DNA from: Paracoccus versutus
GTDB lineage: Bacteria > Pseudomonadota > Alphaproteobacteria > Rhodobacterales > Rhodobacteraceae
Length of the DNA: 38,445 nt
Assembly (NCBI RefSeq): GCF_000763885.1
Contig: NZ_JRKO01000051.1
Coordinates: forward strand, 1-38,445
Reading direction: 5' to 3'
The position numbers and the translations under genes are program-made. Below are positions 24,921-33,422 of this stretch, piece after piece. The notes beneath the pieces are model-generated. The model was not told the origin of the DNA, made no database searches, and was given only the letters and a program-made list of their open reading frames with translations. The first letter of the stretch is position 1; every line of letters begins with the position of its first letter.

Positions 24921-25672
24921 GCGACGCCCCGGAAATCCTGCTTGCCCATCACCTCAAGGCGCTGAAACTGCCGACCTTCCTGCGAGAACACCAGAAACTG
25001 GCCCGGCAATGTGCGGCGGAAGGCGTGGACCATGTCCGATATCTCGCCCGGCTCGTCGAACTGGAACTGATCGACCGGGAACGGCGGATGGTCGAGCGGC
25101 GCATCAAGGCCGCCAGGTTCCCGGCCGTCAAAAGCCTGGACAGCTTCGACTTCACGGTCATCCCGAAGCTCAACAAGATGCAGGTGCTGGAACTGGCCCG
25201 GTGCGAATGGATCGAGCGGCGCGAGAACATTATTGCTCTCGGCCCCAGTGGCACGGGCAAGACGCACATCTCGCTCGGCCTTGGTCTGGCCGCCTGCCAG
25301 AAGGGCCTGTCCGTCGGCTTCACCACCGCCGCGGCCCTGGTCAGCGAGATGATGGAGGCCCGCGACGAGCGCCGCCTGCTGCGCTTCCAGAAGCAGATGG
25401 CAGGATACAAGCTGCTCATCATCGATGAACTCGGCTTCGTGCCGCTGTCGAAGACCGGCGCCGAGCTGCTGTTCGAACTGATCTCGCAACGCTACGAGCG
25501 CGGATCGATCCTGATCACCAGCAATCTGCCTTTCGACGAATGGACCGAAACTTTCGGCTCCGAACGCCTCACCGGCGCGCTTCTCGACCGGCTGACCCAC
25601 CACGTCAACATCCTCGAGATGAATGGCGAAAGCTACCGCCTCGCCAACAGTCGCGCCAGAAAGGCCGGCTGA
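24917..25672 (+). CDS. istB: IS21-family helper ATPase IstB
   Basis: AAA+ ATPase of 251 residues that assists IstA in target capture. Walker A is GPSGTGKTH (about 108-116), Walker B is KLLIIDELGFVPL (about 165-178), then QRYERGSILITSNLPFDEW and LLDRLTHHVNILEMNGESYRL, the typical IstB ending. The start ATG at 24917 is inside the istA stop (ATGA); an upstream frame extension is only a shadow of istA. Confidence 0.97.
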   Translation: MSDAPEILLAHHLKALKLPTFLREHQKLARQCAAEGVDHVRYLARLVELELIDRERRMVERRIKAARFPAVKSLDSFDFTVIPKLNKMQVLELARCEWIERRENIIALGPSGTGKTHISLGLGLAACQKGLSVGFTTAAALVSEMMEARDERRLLRFQKQMAGYKLLIIDELGFVPLSKTGAELLFELISQRYERGSILITSNLPFDEWTETFGSERLTGALLDRLTHHVNILEMNGESYRLANSRARKAG

Positions 25673-25813
25673 TCCCCCCTCCTCGAAAACCGCAACGCGC
25701 GGCTGAGACCCCCGCTCGGGCTACGCCCTCGCAGCGGTCTCAGCCGCGCACAACGGTGGCCGACTTTTGCGCCGCCCAGTGGCAGGTTTTTACGCCGCCG
25801 TTGACAGGAAACG

Positions 25814-26095
25814 CTGGGTAGCACTGCGGAACAGGCGACGATTCGCAATCCGGCAGTCAACCTTTACCTGTCGCTGAATGCGACTTTTTACCGAGAACAT
25901 GCCCCTGCTTCCGTGTGCTCTTCGACCCAGATTTTCAAAGCGATTGCAGGTGCTTTCGCGCTTCGGCTTGCATGATCCGGGCTGCCCAAAGGCCTTTCGA
26001 CCGACCGGATGCCTGTACATCCGATCGACCCAAAGCACGGACCGCTTCACGGCAGCTCGAAAACATTTCTCGGCCTGGGCGCAGGCACGATCCTA
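25814..26095. other. Spacer between IS21 and IS5 elements, originally upstream of the ndmB-like operon
   Basis: No supported gene in 282 bases. Before IS21 insertion this DNA was contiguous with 23303, so it is the distal promoter region of the minus-strand operon or the far upstream region of the ABC operon. Small reading frames in it have no protein-like character. Confidence 0.4.
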
Positions 26096-26097
26096 GG

Positions 26098-26543
26098 TCA
26101 TGTTGACAAATGGCGGAGCCAGAGCTTGATGCATGCGATGTCGATGAAGCCGCGGAAGCTTTCTGCGGTTTTGTCGTAGCGGGTTGCCAGCCGACGGCTG
26201 TTTTTCAGCTTGTTGAAGCAGCGCTCGACCATGTTGCGCAGGGTGTAGATGGTCATGTCGACAGCCTTGCGCACCCTTCGGTTCTTTCGCATCGGTATCA
26301 TGGGGAGGGCGTTGCGGCTCTCGATGTCTTCCCGAATTTTATCAGAGTCATAGCCCCTGTCTGCGACCAGGACGGCTGGCTGCGGCAGGTTGTCGGCCAT
26401 CACCAGATCATAGCCGGTGTAGTCGGAATCCTGCCCCGGCGTGATCTCGGTCCTCATCGGGAGGCCAGCGCCGTTGATGCGGAGATGGATCTTGGTCGAG
26501 AAGCCACCTCTCGAACGGCCAAGAGCCTCTTTCGGAGTCCCCC
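26098..26543 (-). pseudogene. IS5-family transposase, C-terminal part (split)
   Basis: Reads KEALGRSRGGFSTKIHLRINGAGLP, then MRTEITPGQDSDYTGYDLVM, ADRGYDSDKIREDIESRNALPMIPMRKNRRVRKAVD and NMVERCFNKLKNSRRLATRYDKTAESFRGFIDIACIKLWLRHL, with the second Asp (ADRGYDS) and the catalytic Glu (MVERCFNKLK). It is cut from its N-terminal half by the IS110-family insertion at the AAAGGGGG tract where orfA and orfB of such elements usually frameshift. Confidence 0.88.
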
Positions 26544-26615
26544 TTTATGGATGGCCCGCCCCTCCCGCCGCCGCTGGTGTAGGCTGTCGGCGTTCAAAGG
26601 AGGAAGGAGCGAACC

Positions 26616-27632
26616 ATGAGCATTGTGATCCTCGGTATTGATCTCGGCAAGAACAGCTGCAGCCTGGTGGGGCTGGATGACAGCGGGAAGGTAGTGCTGC
26701 GACGTCGGATGCGTCGTGACAGCGTGATCGCCTTCGCATCGAAACTGTCGCCCTGCACGATGGCGATGGAGGCCTGCTGCGGCGCGCATCACATGGGACG
26801 AGCGCTGGCGGCGCTCGGGCACGAGGTTCGGCTGATGTCGCCGGAATATGTGCGGCCCTACGTGAAGGCCCAGAAGAACGATGACCGCGATGCGGAGGCG
26901 ATCGCCGAAGCGGCAACCCGGCCCACCATGCGCTTCGTGGAACTCAAGAGCGAGGAGCAGCTCGACGTTCAGACGCTGCATCGGGTGCGCGACCGCCTGG
27001 TCGGCGAACGCACCTCCCTGACCAACCAGATCCGGAGCCTATTGCTCGAGCGCGGCCACACCGTGGCGCAGGGCCACGCCAAGCTGCGGCACAAACTGAT
27101 CGAGTTGCTCGACCCCGACACGGCGGCAGTGAGCCGGCGCATGGCATTCCTGCTCGAAGACATGCGCCGACGATGGACGGAGCTGGACCAGCGCATCGCC
27201 GCCTTCGACGCCGAGTTCGCCACCATGGCGCGCACCGACGACCGGGCCCGGCGGCTGACCGGCATTCCCGGAATCGGCGCACTGAACGCCACGGCGCTGG
27301 TGGCCGCGGTCGGCGACGCGGCCACGTTCTCGAAAGGCCGGGATCTCGCGGCATGGCTGGGCCTTGTCCCTCGCCAGATGACGACCGGCGGAAAGCCCAA
27401 GCTTCTCGGCATCACCAAGAGAGGCAGCCGGTATCTGAGAAAGATGCTGATCCAAGGCGCGCGCTCCGCCATGCCCGTCGTGTCACGAGGAGACACCACG
27501 ACCGGCAGGTGGCTGCGTGCGCTGCTCGCCCGAGCACACCCAAACGTCGCCGTCGTGGCGTTGGCCGCGAAAATGGCACGGATCGTGTGGGCCCTGCTTC
27601 ATCATGGACGCAACTTCGAGGCTGCTCGATAA
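26616..27632 (+). CDS. IS110/IS1111-family DEDD transposase
   Basis: RNA-guided-type recombinase of 338 residues. The N-terminal RuvC-like DEDD domain has ILGIDLGKNSC (D), CTMAMEACCGAHHMGRAL (E) and KNDDRDAEAIAEA (DD). The C-terminal transposase_20 domain has LTGIPGIGALNATALVAAVGDAATFSKGRDLAAWLGLVPRQMTTGGKPKLLGITKRGSRYLRKMLIQGARS, including the conserved Ser after the GKPKLLGITKRG block. AGGAAGGAG precedes the ATG. The gene is intact, so the element may be active. Confidence 0.97.
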   Translation: MSIVILGIDLGKNSCSLVGLDDSGKVVLRRRMRRDSVIAFASKLSPCTMAMEACCGAHHMGRALAALGHEVRLMSPEYVRPYVKAQKNDDRDAEAIAEAATRPTMRFVELKSEEQLDVQTLHRVRDRLVGERTSLTNQIRSLLLERGHTVAQGHAKLRHKLIELLDPDTAAVSRRMAFLLEDMRRRWTELDQRIAAFDAEFATMARTDDRARRLTGIPGIGALNATALVAAVGDAATFSKGRDLAAWLGLVPRQMTTGGKPKLLGITKRGSRYLRKMLIQGARSAMPVVSRGDTTTGRWLRALLARAHPNVAVVALAAKMARIVWALLHHGRNFEAAR

Positions 27633-27699
27633 CGGCGAACTGAAAAATATCGAACCGGCGCTCGGCGCGAACGCCGCCAAGCGCTTCAAGCTGCGAGTG

Positions 27700-27880
27700 G
27701 TGATAGGAAGATGGCCTGACAGTCGACCGGTGTCCCGAAAGCCTCTGGCGCAAAATGGCCCGACGAGGCCGGCCCCTTTATGAGGATCGGGATGCGCGGA
27801 TCTCCATCTTGGCAGCGGCCGAAGAGCCGACATGCCGGATACGTTTGTGCAGACTGCTCACACCATCACCCAATCGGCGC
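27700..27880 (+). ncRNA. Predicted bridge (seek) RNA of the IS1111-type element
   Basis: Limits are approximate. The first loop has a basal stem CCCGA/TCGGG (27734-27738, 27787-27791) plus CCTC/GAGG (27742-27745, 27782-27785). Inside it, guide GGCGCAAA (27747-27754) is complementary to the right target flank TTTGCGCC (27904-27911), a GGCC/GGCC hairpin follows, then guide CCCCTTT (27773-27779) is identical to the pre-insertion top strand across the junction. The second loop has stem TGCGC/GTGCA (27793-27797, 27847-27851), with TCCAT (27803-27807) complementary to ATGGA of the left end, and ATACGTTT (27839-27846) identical to the right-end/left-end circle junction. Confidence 0.75.
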
Positions 27881-27903
27881 TTGCAACCGGGGCGGGCCAT
27901 ACG

Positions 27904-28238
27904 TTTGCGCCCGCCGCATGATGATGGGCGCGGATCACGGTGCTGTCGATCATCTGCAGCTTGTCCGGCGCGATCCCAGCGTGGTTCAGCGCGTCCAGGA
28001 TATCCTCCCACAGCCCGGCAAGGGTCCAACGGCGGAACTGCCGGTAGACCGAGGACCACTTGCCGAACTCTTCGGGCAGGTCGCGCCACGGCGCACCAGT
28101 CCTTGCGATCCAGAAAATGCCATCCAGAACAAGACGATGGTCCGCAGGCTTGCGCCCGTTCGGATGCCGGACGGCTCGGATGAAGCCCTCAAAGAATCCC
28201 CATTCGTCGTCGGACATCAGGTTGCGTGCCAAGCTCAT
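27904..28238 (-). pseudogene. IS5-family transposase, N-terminal part (split)
   Basis: Reads MSLARNLMSDDEWGFFEGFIRAVRHPNGRKPADHRLVLDGIFWIARTGAPWRDLPEEFGKWSSVYRQFRRW, then MIDSTVIRAHHHAAGA, ending at the IS110-family junction. This is the typical orfA of IS427-group elements, with the first catalytic Asp in MIDSTVIRAH. The rest of the gene lies beyond the nested element. Confidence 0.9.
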
Positions 28239-28305
28239 CTCCTACGTAGAGAGCAGCTTGAATCAGAGCGCGCACGCCGGTGGAACCCCTTTTGTCAACA
28301 TCACC

Positions 28306-28632
28306 TAGCCAGAAAAGAGTGCTCATCGATCAGGTCTCCTTGCAGAGTCTGAATCACGCCAAAGACCTAAAATCAATGGGTCTGGAGCCTAGACTTGCTT
28401 CATCCTTGGGTGGCGTTCGATTTCTGGAACAGAACGTCTCTTTTGTTTATCTATTCGTCCCCTGATGGCCTTGATACCAAAAATGGCATCAGCGTTTGGC
28501 GGACCGGTAAGCTTAACGTTTCAGCCGATCCATGCCTGCAGAAAGAACAAAAACACGACTTTCGTCGCAAGCTTGGCGTACGTGATCGAGGCTGCGCCAT
28601 TACGCGTCGTCATCAACAACAGGGAGCAGCAT
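28306..28632 (+). promoter_or_regulatory. Upstream region of the ABC importer operon
   Basis: A 327-base leader between the IS5 element and the importer operon. It contains a TTCTG-GAA-CAGAA dyad (28432-28444) followed by an AT-rich run, and a Shine-Dalgarno AGGGAG just before the TTG start at 28633. The dyad could be an operator; no regulator can be named. A reading frame starting at ATG 28465 runs in frame into the ATPase, but its residues are not family-like. Confidence 0.4.
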
Positions 28633-30171
28633 TTGAAGACCAAGGCAGGTGAATCCCCCCTATTGCTTCAATTGCGGAACATTACCAAGAGATACGGCAC
28701 ATATGTGGCAAACGACAGCGTGGATCTTGCGCTGGAGCACGGCCAGATTTGCGCCATCCTTGGTGAAAACGGTGCAGGCAAGTCCACCCTCATGAAGACC
28801 ATTTACGGTATTCAGCAACCGGATGAGGGCGAGATTGTCTGGAACGGCGAGAAGGTCGCCGTCACCAGTCCGAGTGTTGCCAGAGATCTGGGTATCGGAA
28901 TGGTTTTTCAGCATTTCTCGTTGTTCGAAACGATCAGCGTCGTTGAAAACATCTCGCTGACCGTTCCTGGGTCATTGCCGGACCTGGCCGAAATAATCAG
29001 GCAGAAGGCGGATGAATACGGCCTTCATGTCAATCCTGACGCGCCGGTGCATGGCCTTTCGGTCGGCGAGCGGCAGCGGGTCGAGATCATCCGCTGCCTC
29101 ATGCAGGATCCGAAGCTGCTCATCCTGGACGAGCCGACATCGGTGCTGCCGCCCCACAGCGTGCAGCAGCTTTTCGGGACGCTCAGGAAACTATCCGAGC
29201 GTGGCGTTGCTATGCTCTACATCTCGCACAAACTGGAAGAGATCAGGGACCTGTGCCATTGCGCCGTCGTGCTGCGCCAGGGCCGCGTCACGGGCACGGC
29301 GAACCCGCGGCAGGCTACATCGGCGGAACTGGCCCGCCTGATGATCGGGCAGGACATCCCGACAGCCCGCCACGCCGAGGCGAAACCGAGCTGCGAACCT
29401 GCCCTGACCGTTAGCGACCTTACCTATGAAAATCCCGATCCGCTGGGAGAAAGCCTCGACAGCGTGTCGATGGCGGTCCGCCCAGGCGAGATCGTCGGCA
29501 TTGCCGGTGTGTCGGGCAATGGTCAGTCCACACTGGCGCGGATTTTGTCAGGTGAAATCAGGTTGCAGGGCCACATGGCCGGCAGGATCCAGGTTTTCGA
29601 TCACCCCGTGGGGGACGCTCCGCCCGGAACGCGCCGACAAATGGGGGTGACCTTCGTTCCCGAAGAACGACTGGGGCGCGCCACGGTTCCTACCATGAGC
29701 CTGGCGGACAACGTGCTGCTTACCGCCCACGGGGCAGGCCTGGTCCGAAAGGGATTGATCAGACGACGGCAGCAGGCCGATTTTGCCGACAAATGCATTT
29801 CGGCCATGGATGTCCGTTCGCGGGGTCGACAATCTATCGCATCCAGCCTCTCTGGCGGCAACCTGCAGAAGTTCGTGCTGGGCCGCGAAATCCTGCTGAA
29901 ACCCCGCATCCTGATCGTTTCCCAGCCGACCTGGGGTATCGATGTCGGAGCGGCGGCGATGGTCAGGCAGAAGCTGGTGGACCTGCGGGACACGGGCACG
30001 GCGATCCTCATGATTTCCGAGGAACTGGAGGAGATATTCGAGATCTCCGACCGCATCCACGTCATGTATCATGGACGGCTGTCCCCCTCGGTCCAGGCCA
30101 GGTCGGTGACCGCCGAAGATGTCGGGCGGATGATGATGGGCGAATTCGACCAGAAGATGAGGGCGGCGTGA
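28633..30171 (+). CDS. ABC importer ATPase, purine nucleoside/BMP type
   Basis: Duplicated ATPase of 512 residues that energises uptake through the two permeases downstream. The first domain has Walker A GENGAGKST, signature LSVGERQRVEI and Walker B LLILDEPTS. The second has the variant P-loop GVSGNGQST (Gln for Lys), signature LSGGNLQKF and LIVSQPTWGIDVGA, as in the nucleoside-importer ATPases of the NupA/YufO group where the second site is degenerate. I chose a TTG start because AGGGAG lies 7 nt upstream and family homology begins at LLLQLRNITKRYG. Its TGA overlaps the permease ATG. From position it would supply the purine-like substrate of the demethylase island. Confidence 0.9.
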   Translation: MKTKAGESPLLLQLRNITKRYGTYVANDSVDLALEHGQICAILGENGAGKSTLMKTIYGIQQPDEGEIVWNGEKVAVTSPSVARDLGIGMVFQHFSLFETISVVENISLTVPGSLPDLAEIIRQKADEYGLHVNPDAPVHGLSVGERQRVEIIRCLMQDPKLLILDEPTSVLPPHSVQQLFGTLRKLSERGVAMLYISHKLEEIRDLCHCAVVLRQGRVTGTANPRQATSAELARLMIGQDIPTARHAEAKPSCEPALTVSDLTYENPDPLGESLDSVSMAVRPGEIVGIAGVSGNGQSTLARILSGEIRLQGHMAGRIQVFDHPVGDAPPGTRRQMGVTFVPEERLGRATVPTMSLADNVLLTAHGAGLVRKGLIRRRQQADFADKCISAMDVRSRGRQSIASSLSGGNLQKFVLGREILLKPRILIVSQPTWGIDVGAAAMVRQKLVDLRDTGTAILMISEELEEIFEISDRIHVMYHGRLSPSVQARSVTAEDVGRMMMGEFDQKMRAA

Positions 30172-31256
30172 TGATGGGTCGGTATGCACTTGTCCAGCGA
30201 AGCGAGGTGTCGCTCAAGAGCATCATGCTCGTGCCGTTGGTGACCTTCGTTCTGGCATTGTTGGGAAGCATGGTCCTGTTCGGCTTTCTGGGCGCCCCGC
30301 CTCTCGAAGTCCTATACAGGTTGCTGATTGATCCGCTGGCATCGGCGTACAACATTTCCGAGGTGGTGATAAAGGCTGCGCCGCTGATCCTGATCGCCCA
30401 AGGTTTGGCCATCGGGTTCCGGGCGAAGGTCTGGAACATCGGCGCAGAAGGCCAGCTGATCATTGGCGCCGTGGCGGCAAGCGTCATCCCCATCACCTTT
30501 CCGGAAAGCCAGAACGTCCTGATGCTTCCGGCGATGATGCTTGCCGGGATGATCGCGGGGGCGGCGTGGGCCGGAATCGCCGCCGCGCTGAAGACGCGCT
30601 TCAACGCCAGCGAGATCATCGTGACGCTGATGCTGAACCAGATCGCGGTGCAGATCCTGTATTTCCTCATCAACGGGCCGCTCAAGGATCCGATGGGGTT
30701 CTCCTATCCCCAGTCGGTAAGCTTTCCTCCGGTGGCGATGTATCCGCTCCTGTCGGATGACGGGATGCTGAGGGCGAACGCGTCCATCCTCGTGGTCATC
30801 CTGCTGTCGATTGCGGCGCTGATCTATGTCACGCGCACCTTCTCGGGATACACGTTGCTTGTGGGAGGGCTTGCCCCAAGTGCCGCCAGCTATGCAGGCT
30901 TCAGCGCCAAGAAGGCGGTCTGGATCACGCTGCTGATCGGCGGTGCCGCGGCGGGCCTGGCCGGAGTGGGCGAGATTTCGGGGCCGATCGGCCGGCTCCA
31001 GCCGTCGTTGTCCCCCGGCTACGGCTTTGCCGCGATCATCGTGGCCTATCTCGGCGGCCTGCATCCGGTCGGGATACTGCTGGCCGGGACATTCATGGCA
31101 ATCGTTTATGTCGGCGCGGACGGTGCGATCATCGATGTGGGCCTTCCCCCGGCAGCGCCGGTAATCTTCCAGGGAATGGTTCTCGTGTTCTACCTCGCCT
31201 CCTTTGCCTTGGTCCAATACCGCATCGTACGAGTCCAGCCGGAGGCAAGGGCATGA
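30171..31256 (+). CDS. ABC importer permease 1, purine nucleoside type
   Basis: Integral membrane permease of 361 residues of the BPD_transp_2 family. It has eight to ten hydrophobic segments and the family marks AAPLILIAQGLAIGFRAKVWNIGAEGQLIIGA, NASEIIVTLMLNQIA and GYGFAAIIVAYLGGLHPVGILLAGTFMAI. It matches the YufP/NupB kind of nucleoside permease. The ATG overlaps the ATPase stop (TGATG; a second ATG follows at once). It overlaps the next permease by 4 nt. Confidence 0.93.
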   Translation: MMGRYALVQRSEVSLKSIMLVPLVTFVLALLGSMVLFGFLGAPPLEVLYRLLIDPLASAYNISEVVIKAAPLILIAQGLAIGFRAKVWNIGAEGQLIIGAVAASVIPITFPESQNVLMLPAMMLAGMIAGAAWAGIAAALKTRFNASEIIVTLMLNQIAVQILYFLINGPLKDPMGFSYPQSVSFPPVAMYPLLSDDGMLRANASILVVILLSIAALIYVTRTFSGYTLLVGGLAPSAASYAGFSAKKAVWITLLIGGAAAGLAGVGEISGPIGRLQPSLSPGYGFAAIIVAYLGGLHPVGILLAGTFMAIVYVGADGAIIDVGLPPAAPVIFQGMVLVFYLASFALVQYRIVRVQPEARA

Positions 31257-32176
31257 CGGACACGATCATCTTCGTCCTGGCAGGCGCCTTCGCAACCGCA
31301 ACACCCCTTCTGCTTGCCGCGATCGGCGAGGCTGTGGCAGAGAAAGCAGGGGTCATGAACCTTTCCGTGGAAGGCATGATGGCATTCGCGGCAGCCGTGG
31401 CCTTTGCCGTGACCTATCAGACGGGAAACATCGTGCTGGGCTTCGGCCTTGCGGTCGGCGCATCCGTGGCGCTGTCCCTGGTCTTCTCGATCCTTGTGCT
31501 GGGCTTTTCGGCAAACCAGATCGTTTCCGGGCTTGCCGTCGGAATTCTTGGCCTCGGGCTTTCCAGCCTGGCCGGGCGCAGTTTCGAGAACCTGACGATG
31601 ATGGCTCCGGCAAACCTTTCGCTCCCCGTCCTGTCGGATCTGCCTCTTGTCGGACCGATCCTGTTCCGACAGAGCGCCATCACCTATTTCGCCTTTGCGG
31701 TCGCGTTCCTGACCTGGTGGTTTCTTGCCAAGACGCGCCATGGCCGCATCACGAAAGTCGTGGGCGAAGATCCGGCCATCGCGCACAACCTAGGCTTTGC
31801 CGTGATCCGCATCCGCCTTTTCGCGATCATCTTCGGCGCCGTCATGTCGGGCCTTGGGGGCGCCTATGCCTCGACGATCCTGACGCCCGGCTGGTCTGAC
31901 GGCCTGATCGCCGGCCGGGGGTGGATTGCGGTTGCACTGGTGGTGTTCGGCACCTGGCGGCCGCTCAGGATCGCATTCGGAGCCTATCTGTTCGGGGCGC
32001 TCCTGCTTGGGGATTTGGCCGTGCAGGCCATGGGTTTCAGCGTCCCGCCGCAAATCATGACATCCTTGCCCTACGTGATGACCATCATCGTTCTTGCGGC
32101 TGTGTCCAGGAATGCACTGCTGATCCGGCTGAACGCACCGGTTTCGCTGGGTCAGAACTTCCAACCATCAAAATAA
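31253..32176 (+). CDS. ABC importer permease 2, purine nucleoside type
   Basis: Second BPD_transp_2 permease, 307 residues: TPLLLAAIGEAVAEKAGVMNLSVEGMM, GFSANQIVSGLAVGILGLGLSSLAGR, KVVGEDPAIAHNLGFAVIRIRLFAIIFGAVMSGLGGAYAS and GRGWIAVALVVFGTW. This is the YufQ/NupC kind that pairs with permease 1. The ATG overlaps the upstream stop (ATGA), so both subunits are made together. No defect is visible. Confidence 0.94.
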   Translation: MTDTIIFVLAGAFATATPLLLAAIGEAVAEKAGVMNLSVEGMMAFAAAVAFAVTYQTGNIVLGFGLAVGASVALSLVFSILVLGFSANQIVSGLAVGILGLGLSSLAGRSFENLTMMAPANLSLPVLSDLPLVGPILFRQSAITYFAFAVAFLTWWFLAKTRHGRITKVVGEDPAIAHNLGFAVIRIRLFAIIFGAVMSGLGGAYASTILTPGWSDGLIAGRGWIAVALVVFGTWRPLRIAFGAYLFGALLLGDLAVQAMGFSVPPQIMTSLPYVMTIIVLAAVSRNALLIRLNAPVSLGQNFQPSK

Positions 32177-32201
32177 TAGCAAGCGACCAACAGGAGCAAT
32201 C

Positions 32202-33284
32202 ATGTATCAGATCGTTCGTGCACCCTTGCTGGGTGCGGTCCTTTCCATGTGCTGGTCCGGGACGCTGTTCGCTCAAGAGCCGCTCGACGTGGCAATCGTG
32301 GCGCCTAATGCGATCGGCGATGTCGGCTGGGACCACGAGGTTGTCCGTGGCAAAGAGGTTCTCGAGGAACGGTTCGCGGATAAGATAAACGTGACGGTCG
32401 TGGATTCGGTCGGCGAGGGTCCCAACGCCGCGCGCGCCATGAACCGGCTTGTGGCGAACGGAACCGACGTCCTGATCCTGGGTTCGTTCGGACACATGAG
32501 CGATGGCATGGCGCTGGCCAAAAAATCGCCCGACCTGAAGGTCCTGCATATCGGCGGGTACCAGAACCTTCCGAACTTCGCGACATTCACGGTCCGGCAC
32601 TACCAAGCATCCTATCTGTGCGGCATGGCGGCTGGCTATGCGACGAAAAACCAGCAGCTTGGTGTCGTGGCCGCTTTCCCGCTGCCGGAAGTCCTTGGCA
32701 TCCTTAACGCCTATGTTCTGGGTGCACGGAGCGTCAACCCGGATCTCAAGCCGGTGAAGGTGGTGTGGCTGAATTCCTGGTATGATCCGCCGCGCGACCG
32801 GTCCTCGGCGGAAAGCCTGATTTCGCAAGGCGCCGACGTGGTCTATTCGCTATTCCCTGGCACCCCCTCAGCCCTCGCAACGGCCGAGGAAAAGGGCGTC
32901 TATGCTGTCACGACGCTCAGCGACAATTCTGCTCACGCGCCGAACAAGCATCTTTGTGCAGGACAGGCGAATTTCGGTGTCGTCTATGCCAATGTCGTGC
33001 AGTCTGTGATCGATGGAACCTTCGAAGGGAAGGATACCTTTGCCGGAGTCGCCGAAGGAGCCATCGAAGTGGCGGGATTGTCGAAGGACCTGACGGATGA
33101 GCAGCGGGCAGCGATCCTGGCAAAGCAGGACGCGATGCGCGACGGAAGTTTCGATCCCTTCACCGGACCGGTAATGAACAATGCCGGATCAGAGGCGATC
33201 GCTTCCGGAAAGACGCTGAACACATCTGAGATCAAGAGCATGGACTTCCTTGTCCAAGGTATCGACTCGCGGCTGCAGAATTAG
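32202..33284 (+). CDS. BMP-family periplasmic substrate-binding protein
   Basis: Secreted binding protein of 360 residues. A signal peptide ends near WSGTLFA-QEPLDVAIVAPN (about residue 24) with no lipobox cysteine, so it is soluble in the periplasm. The Bmp/PnrA-like core reads DVGWDHEVVRGKEVLEERF, GSFGHMSDGMALAKKSPDLKVLHIGGYQNLPNFATFTVRHYQASYLCGMAAGYATK and VYSLFPGTPSALATAEEKGVYAVTTLSDN. The family usually binds purine nucleosides or related purines. Relatives annotated for other purine-like ligands exist, which suits a methylxanthine. It is 25 nt downstream of permease 2 with GAGCA before the ATG. Confidence 0.92.
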   Translation: MYQIVRAPLLGAVLSMCWSGTLFAQEPLDVAIVAPNAIGDVGWDHEVVRGKEVLEERFADKINVTVVDSVGEGPNAARAMNRLVANGTDVLILGSFGHMSDGMALAKKSPDLKVLHIGGYQNLPNFATFTVRHYQASYLCGMAAGYATKNQQLGVVAAFPLPEVLGILNAYVLGARSVNPDLKPVKVVWLNSWYDPPRDRSSAESLISQGADVVYSLFPGTPSALATAEEKGVYAVTTLSDNSAHAPNKHLCAGQANFGVVYANVVQSVIDGTFEGKDTFAGVAEGAIEVAGLSKDLTDEQRAAILAKQDAMRDGSFDPFTGPVMNNAGSEAIASGKTLNTSEIKSMDFLVQGIDSRLQN

Positions 33285-33422
33285 ATAATCGCTGTCATTG
33301 CCTCAGGATCGGCCTCGGAACAGGCTGATCCTCTCATCGGCCATGCGCTTCCCGGGCGCATGCCGATGATCGTCCAGAACATCACAAAAGCAGAAAAACC
33401 TGCTACAACAGGAGGATTACTT

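Larger units (their letters stand above)
23304..25806 (+). mobile_element. Complete IS21-family insertion sequence (2,503 bp)
   Basis: The element has two terminal repeats at each end. Left L1 is at 23304-23331 (TGAGAATGGCGG...CCAC) and L2 at 23356-23377. Right R1 is at 25779-25806 and R2 at 25756-25778, in inverted orientation; L2 and R2 share GGCGG-CG-AAAAGTCG-CCAC. The ends are TG...CA as in IS21. It is flanked by a perfect 7-bp direct repeat GGAAACG (23297-23303 and 25807-25813), so it is a transposition event with undecayed flanks. It encodes istA and istB. Pre-insertion DNA upstream of the ndmB-like operon continues at 25814. Confidence 0.93.
26544..27903 (+). mobile_element. IS110-family element of the IS1111 type, nested in the IS5 element
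   Basis: An element of 1,360 bp with subterminal inverted repeats ATGGCCCGCCCC (26551-26562) and GGGGCGGGCCAT (27889-27900), located 7 bp from the left end and 3 bp from the right end. This is the layout described for IS1111 elements, which make no target duplication. The target was CCCCC|TTTGCGCC in the IS5 transposase gene. The left non-coding end is short (about 70 bp) and the right one long (about 270 bp), as expected if the guide RNA is encoded downstream of the transposase. Confidence 0.85.
26096..28305. mobile_element. IS5-family (IS427-group-like) element interrupted by an IS110-family element
   Basis: The ends form an inverted repeat, GGT-C/G-ATGTTGACAAA at 26096 and its complement ending at 28305, flanked by TA duplications inside CTAG (26093-26096 and 28305-28308). 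Without the 1,360-bp nested element it would be about 850 bp, normal for the IS427 group. The transposase halves are at 27904-28238 (N-terminal) and 26098-26543 (C-terminal), both on the minus strand. Confidence 0.88.

Noticed and set aside
25790..26050. Minus-strand 86-codon frame between IS21 and IS5
   Set aside because: It crosses the IS21 end and target duplication, so it could not predate the insertion, and it has no family features.
26616..27632. Possibility that the DEDD protein is a stand-alone nuclease-based defence gene
   Set aside because: It has both IS110 domains, defined element ends and an insertion scar in another IS, so it is a normal transposase.
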